Assembly (NCBI RefSeq): GCF_963675975.1
Contig: NZ_OY780939.1
Span: forward strand, 2,232,001-2,296,000
Direction: 5' to 3'
DNA length: 64,000 nucleotides
Source of the DNA: Halarcobacter sp.
Lineage (GTDB): Bacteria; Campylobacterota; Campylobacteria; Campylobacterales; Arcobacteraceae
Part shown: one piece after another, positions 60,606 through 64,000 of the stretch
Layout of the letters: every line of letters begins with the position of its first letter
How positions within the stretch are numbered: position 1 is the stretch's first letter
Program-made: the position numbers and the translations under genes
Notes under the pieces: generated by a model
Seen by the model: the letters and a program-made list of their open reading frames with translations, nothing else
Told to the model about the DNA's origin: nothing
The model's database searches: none

Positions 60606-61643
60606 CTATTTAGCAATTTTAATTCTAAAACATGCACCATTTGGAATATTACTTGCAGTTATTTGTCCATCACAATGTTTTTCAAGAATTATTTTACACA
60701 TATAAAGACCAATACCAGTACCATTTTTTTTGTCTTTTGTAGAAAAATATGGATCAAAAATCTTATCAAGAATCTCTTCTCTTATTCCACCTGCATTATC
60801 AGACACCTCTATTATTTGATAATAATCTTCATCTTTATAATCTACTGTTACAAAAGCATTAGATTTTATTTTTTGTTCTTTAAAAGCATCTTTTGAATTA
60901 TTAAATACATTTAAAATAACTTGTAATAACTCATTTTTAAAAATATATATTTTAGGCAAATTCTTTTTATTATTGATAATTTTAATATTATTGTTTTCAA
61001 ATGCTTTTTCTATCATCTCCAAGCTGTTGTCAATAACTTCATCTAAACTAACTGCTTCTTTCTCTTTTTTTGTTTTAAAAAAATTTCTAAAATCATCTAT
61101 TGTTGTTGACATATAATTTAGATATTTATCAATATCTGTTAGTTTCTTATTAAAAACATCTTTTTCATACTTTTCTAAATTTACTCTAAATTTAAGATTT
61201 GAAGTAGCTGCTGCAATTGATGATAAAGGTTGCCTCCATTGATGGGCAATCATTGATATCATTTCACCCATAGCTGCCATTCTTGATTGTTCTAATAACA
61301 ACATCTCTTTCTTTTTTAATTCAGTTAAATTTTGTATAAATACTAATTTATAAACTTCATCTTTAAAATCTATATCTTTTATTTTAATAATGGCAGGAAC
61401 AATTTTCGCATTTTTAGAGACAAGTGATACCTCTTCAAAAACCTCATTATTGTATTCTAAATATTTTTTTTGTACATTTGGTATTAGTATCCCCGTAGCA
61501 AGTTTACCTACAACTTCATTTTTATCTTTATAATCAAGAATATTTAACATGGAATTGTTTATATCTTCAATAAAACCATCTTTTATAATTAATATACCCT
61601 CAATGGTATTGTTTAAAAGCTCTTTAAAAAATCTCTTTTCCAT
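60606..61643 (-). CDS. PAS-domain sensor histidine kinase
   Basis: A 345-residue soluble kinase: a short PAS domain (about 5-115, IEDINNSMLNILDYKDKNEVVGK), then H-box MAAMGEMISMIAHQWRQPLSS, N-box FNNSKDAF, DNAGGIREEILDKIFDPYF and GTGIGLYMCK. It is divergent from the OmpR-type regulator at 61709 (65-bp gap), its probable partner, and lies upstream of the B12-mutase operon in the same direction. Readthrough into that operon is possible. Confidence 0.9.
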   Translation of the reverse strand: MEKRFFKELLNNTIEGILIIKDGFIEDINNSMLNILDYKDKNEVVGKLATGILIPNVQKKYLEYNNEVFEEVSLVSKNAKIVPAIIKIKDIDFKDEVYKLVFIQNLTELKKKEMLLLEQSRMAAMGEMISMIAHQWRQPLSSIAAATSNLKFRVNLEKYEKDVFNKKLTDIDKYLNYMSTTIDDFRNFFKTKKEKEAVSLDEVIDNSLEMIEKAFENNNIKIINNKKNLPKIYIFKNELLQVILNVFNNSKDAFKEQKIKSNAFVTVDYKDEDYYQIIEVSDNAGGIREEILDKIFDPYFSTKDKKNGTGIGLYMCKIILEKHCDGQITASNIPNGACFRIKIAK

Positions 61644-61708
61644 TTTTTGCCTATTAATAAAATAAATTATATTATAGTATAATTTATTAATTCTTTTTTG
61701 GAGCTAAA

Positions 61709-62455
61709 ATGGTTGATTATGTATTGTTTGAAAAATATGCTAAAGATATAAAAGTTCTTTTTGTTGAAGATGATGAAAATATTATAAAAGAGACTTCTGA
61801 ACTTTTAGGTTTAATTTTCAATCATGTTGATATAGCAAGAGATGGAAAAGAAGGAATTGAAAAATATTTACTATTTAGACAAGAAAATGATTCTTATTAT
61901 GATTTAGTTATAACTGATATTAAAATGCCAAATATGGATGGTATTGAAATGTCTAAATTAATATACAAAGAGAATAAAGAACAACTTTTAATAGTATTAT
62001 CAGCGCACAGTGAAACTAAATATCTTTTAGAATTAGTAAATATTGGAATCTCTCATTTTATAACAAAACCTTTAATATATGATAGTTTTGTTCATGTTTT
62101 ATATACAAAGTTAAAAGAATATTATGAGTCACATAATACAATACAAAAAGAGTTTTCACCTATCTTGAGAATAAATGAAAACCTTTCTTGGAATAAAGAA
62201 TCAAATGAACTATTAAAAGAGAATGAGCCTGTTAAATTGACAAGAAAAGAATTACTACTTTTAGAAATACTATTTAAATATTGCGAAAAAACCCATACGG
62301 TAGATGAAATATTAAATTTTATTTGGGCAGATGATTCAAATACTGCACCTGATATTTCAAACTTAAAAAACATAATTTCTAGATTAAGAAAAAAAATTCC
62401 TGAGCTCGATATTGAAAATGTTTATGGTTTTGGATACAGAATTAACCTAAAATAA
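61709..62455 (+). CDS. OmpR-family response regulator
   Basis: A 248-residue regulator: REC (about 14-130; FVEDDEN acidic pocket, phospho-acceptor Asp70 in VITDIKMP) and a winged-helix DNA-binding domain (about 160-248; LTRKELLLLEIL, ISNLKNIISRLRKKI, GYRINL). ATG 61709 has TTGGAG upstream. Divergent partner of the kinase at 60606-61643. Repeats just after its stop may be its own binding sites. Confidence 0.91.
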   Translation: MVDYVLFEKYAKDIKVLFVEDDENIIKETSELLGLIFNHVDIARDGKEGIEKYLLFRQENDSYYDLVITDIKMPNMDGIEMSKLIYKENKEQLLIVLSAHSETKYLLELVNIGISHFITKPLIYDSFVHVLYTKLKEYYESHNTIQKEFSPILRINENLSWNKESNELLKENEPVKLTRKELLLLEILFKYCEKTHTVDEILNFIWADDSNTAPDISNLKNIISRLRKKIPELDIENVYGFGYRINLK

Positions 62456-62493
62456 TACTATTTCTTTAAAAATAATACTATTTTGATACTATT
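62455..62493 (+). promoter_or_regulatory. Three ATACTATT direct repeats before the CheY-like gene
   Basis: ATACTATT occurs at 62455, 62475 and 62486, that is at spacings of 20 and 11 bp, about two and one helical turns. The first two are part of a longer 15-base direct repeat (62449-62463 and 62469-62483). OmpR/PhoB-type regulators bind direct repeats about 11 bp apart. An inverted 7-base copy (ATAGTAT, 61674-61680) lies in the divergent kinase/regulator promoter. Confidence 0.5.
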
Positions 62494-62527
62494 GCTTAAT
62501 ATACTTCTAATATATAAGGAGTCTATT

Positions 62528-62896
62528 ATGGATTTTAAAGATTTTACAGTCCTTTATGTAGAAGATGAAGGTGTTATTAGATCAAATGTAGAAAAATGTT
62601 TAAACTATGTGTTTAATGTTTTAGTTGCAAAAGATGGACAAGAGGGATTAGAACTTTTTAACAACAATAAAGTTGATTTGATTATTACTGATGTATATAT
62701 GCCAGAAAAAGATGGTATAACTATGTTATCAGATATTAAAGAGATCAACCCAAGTGTTCCTTGTATAGTTACATCAGCTTATGATCCTAAACTATTTGAT
62801 CAATCTTGTGCATTTGAGTCGTGTGATTATATTAGTAAACCTTTTGATATAAAAGAGTTATTAAATAATTGTCTTAAGTCATTAGAGGTAATGTAG
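62528..62896 (+). CDS. Single-domain response regulator (CheY-like)
   Basis: A 122-residue REC-only protein: acidic pocket VEDEG, phospho-acceptor Asp55 in IITDVYMPE, Thr/Ser near 83 (VTSAYD) and switch Lys near 104 (SKPFD). No output domain, so it must act by protein contact or phosphotransfer. I start at ATG 62528 with AAGGAG upstream; the longer frame from 62483 is not needed. It probably receives phosphate from the kinase at 60606 or another in the genome. Confidence 0.9.
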   Translation: MDFKDFTVLYVEDEGVIRSNVEKCLNYVFNVLVAKDGQEGLELFNNNKVDLIITDVYMPEKDGITMLSDIKEINPSVPCIVTSAYDPKLFDQSCAFESCDYISKPFDIKELLNNCLKSLEVM

Positions 62897-62907
62897 AGGT
62901 AAAAAAG

Positions 62908-63078
62908 ATGAAAAAGTCAATCTTATTTTCATTTATTAGTGTTATATTTTTTTGTGCTTGTAGCAATAATGAAATATCTAAAGAAGAATGTCTAAATAAA
63001 GGTATGACTTATAAATATAAGACTGTACTTAACTATAGAACAGGTGAATATGAAAATAAGTTTGTATGTACTAAATAA
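62908..63078 (+). CDS. Small lipoprotein
   Basis: A 56-residue protein with a lipoprotein signal (MKKSILFSFISVIFFCAC), lipobox Cys at about 16-18. The mature part (about 38 residues) has two more Cys (KEECLNK and FVCTK) that could form a disulfide. It starts 11 bp after the CheY-like gene, with AGAGG upstream, and is probably co-transcribed. Function unknown. Confidence 0.7.
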   Translation: MKKSILFSFISVIFFCACSNNEISKEECLNKGMTYKYKTVLNYRTGEYENKFVCTK

Positions 63079-63102
63079 GCACAAAGAAAATCTTTATGCT
63101 TA
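63076..63102. terminator. Hairpin between convergent genes
   Basis: TAAGCA at 63076-63081 pairs with TGCTTA at 63097-63102, and after one mismatch AAAGA pairs with TCTTT. It overlaps both stop codons. Confidence 0.65.
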
Positions 63103-63600
63103 GGTATACTCATTTTTATATTCAACATAGTGTTGGGCATGTTTTATAAGTTTTTCTACATCCTCATCTGTTAATTGCTTAACAACTTTTGCAGGACTTC
63201 CCATAATTAAACTTTTAGGTGGAAATACTTTTCCTGAAGTAACAAGAGAATTAGCTCCCACAATTGAACCTTCACCAATAACAGCATTATCTAAAATAGT
63301 TGCACTCATTCCAATTAAACAATTATTTTCAATTTTACAGCCATGAAGCATAACCTTATGACCAATAGTAACATTATCCCCTATAATTGTCTGAGTATCA
63401 ACATCTGTGTGAATCATTGATAGGTCTTGAATGTTTGAATTTTTTCCAATTCTAACACTATTAACATCCGATCTTATAACACATTGAAACCATACTGATG
63501 AATTTTCTCCTATCTCTACATCACCTATAACATCAGCACTATGTGCAACCCAAGCAGTTGGATCAACTTTTGGGTAAAATTCTTTAAATTTCATTAACAT
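63100..63600 (-). CDS. Gamma-carbonic-anhydrase family protein
   Basis: A 166-residue left-handed beta-helix protein with hexapeptide repeats through about 15-125 and a C-terminal helix. SMIHTDVDTQTIIGDNVTIGHKVMLHGCKI carries the three zinc-binding His. Fits YrdA/PaaY-type gamma carbonic anhydrase homologues, whose activity varies. I start at ATG 63600 with AGGAC upstream; the frame extends to 63702, but that part has no family sequence. Confidence 0.86.
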   Translation of the reverse strand: MLMKFKEFYPKVDPTAWVAHSADVIGDVEIGENSSVWFQCVIRSDVNSVRIGKNSNIQDLSMIHTDVDTQTIIGDNVTIGHKVMLHGCKIENNCLIGMSATILDNAVIGEGSIVGANSLVTSGKVFPPKSLIMGSPAKVVKQLTDEDVEKLIKHAQHYVEYKNEYT

Positions 63601-63682
63601 TTTAAGTCCTATTGTTGATTTAAAAAAAATTATTATAGCTTTTGAAATTGAAAATTGCAAGGAGCAAAAAAAGAGTAAACTC

Positions 63683-64000
63683 TTAATTTGCTTTATATTC
63701 AATAATTACAGGTTCTGAGTAATTTGGTACTTCATCATAGGTAAATAATGCGTAATACTTATCTATATCTTTTGCTCCAAAATCATCAAAAGTGTAATTA
63801 TCCATTCCCGCATAAAGTTTTTGTCCATCGTGGGTAGAGTAGGGCTTTCTAAAGGCATTTTTTATAACTTTTACACCTTTTAGGTCTGAATTTTTTGGAT
63901 TATCCCAAGTAAGTTTTATTTTTCCATTCTCTTTTGTAAGTTTTGCATTTGTAACTTTTTCAATTGGGTATCTTCTTTTTGGAATATATTCAATAATTAA
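63683..64000 (-). CDS. C-terminal end of a secreted-type protein with fibronectin-III-like domain
   Basis: An open frame runs leftward from the window edge to a stop at 63683 (105 residues visible), so the start lies outside. KVTNAKLTKENGKIKLTWDNPKNSDLKGVKVIKNA and the YYALFTYDEVPNYSEPV end resemble a fibronectin type III domain as found at the end of extracellular or peptidase-like proteins. The main domain cannot be seen. It is separated by 82 bp from the carbonic-anhydrase-like gene. Confidence 0.7.
   Translation of the reverse strand, partial: LIIEYIPKRRYPIEKVTNAKLTKENGKIKLTWDNPKNSDLKGVKVIKNAFRKPYSTHDGQKLYAGMDNYTFDDFGAKDIDKYYALFTYDEVPNYSEPVIIEYKAN

Noticed and set aside
62449-62483. CRISPR-like direct repeats
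   Set aside because: Two 15-base repeats with a 5-base gap, no further units and no cas genes; better explained as regulator sites.
63601-63702. N-terminal extension of the gamma-carbonic-anhydrase-like protein
   Set aside because: The added residues are hydrophobic and unrelated to the family; ATG 63600 has an AGGAC site.

Overview
The window is a 64 kb piece of an AT-rich bacterial chromosome. Gene content points to the Campylobacterota, most likely the Arcobacter group. The evidence is one large fused CcsBA cytochrome-c maturation protein, histidine kinases sharing an MGEMISMIAHQWRQPL-type H-box, CmoB, an all-alpha dUTPase, IorAB next to a PaaK-type ligase, and many GGDEF/response-regulator proteins. 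This placement is inferred from protein families; no rRNA or tRNA gene was seen.

Layout. 1-4.15 kb: end of the pyruvate dehydrogenase operon (aceE end, aceF, lpdA with its own lipoyl domain). 4.2-7.7 kb: a small accessory island with an unrecognised membrane/coiled-coil protein, hairpin-rich repeats, the stump of an IS110-type transposase with about 310 bp of noncoding DNA before it, and an AbiEii-type nucleotidyltransferase toxin with an unusual HTH partner behind a perfect consensus promoter. 7.7-22.3 kb: mostly housekeeping and signalling genes (acyl-ACP thioesterase, ABC-F ATPase, a BvgS-like kinase overlapping a REC-GGDEF protein, an OmpR-type regulator, CcsBA, CmoB, two adjacent GGDEF proteins, an MBL hydrolase, a DUF455 protein).

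23.2-34.7 kb: a nearly continuous C-P lyase operon in the order phnF-C-D-E-G-H-I-J-K-L-M, hexapeptide transferase, phnN, an EEP-family hydrolase, phnP. Two copies of a PhnF-type operator lie exactly 60 bp apart before phnF. The flank (34.8-41.8 kb) carries a HAD phosphatase, two PHP-domain hydrolases and a spermidine/2-aminoethylphosphonate-class ABC transporter with a divergent Tat-type binding protein. Together these look like one region for scavenging organophosphorus compounds.

41.8-47.6 kb: an aromatic amino-acid block (TrpB with a coupled HTH protein; IorA, IorB, PaaK-like ligase, tandem-ACT protein). 48-55.9 kb: a hotdog thioesterase, dnaJ, recR, a small Cys-rich protein, a PAS kinase, dUTPase, a polytopic membrane protein, a GGDEF protein and two sister cytochromes c.

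56-60.5 kb: a tightly coupled four-gene operon with homologues of both subunits of the B12-dependent glutamate mutase, its GlmL reactivase and an AMP-forming acyl ligase whose ATP-binding loop is degenerate. No methylaspartate ammonia-lyase is present, so this is not the fermentation pathway. It is the best candidate here for an undescribed pathway. The window ends with a kinase/regulator pair, a CheY-like protein, a small lipoprotein, a gamma-carbonic-anhydrase-like protein and a truncated secreted-type protein.
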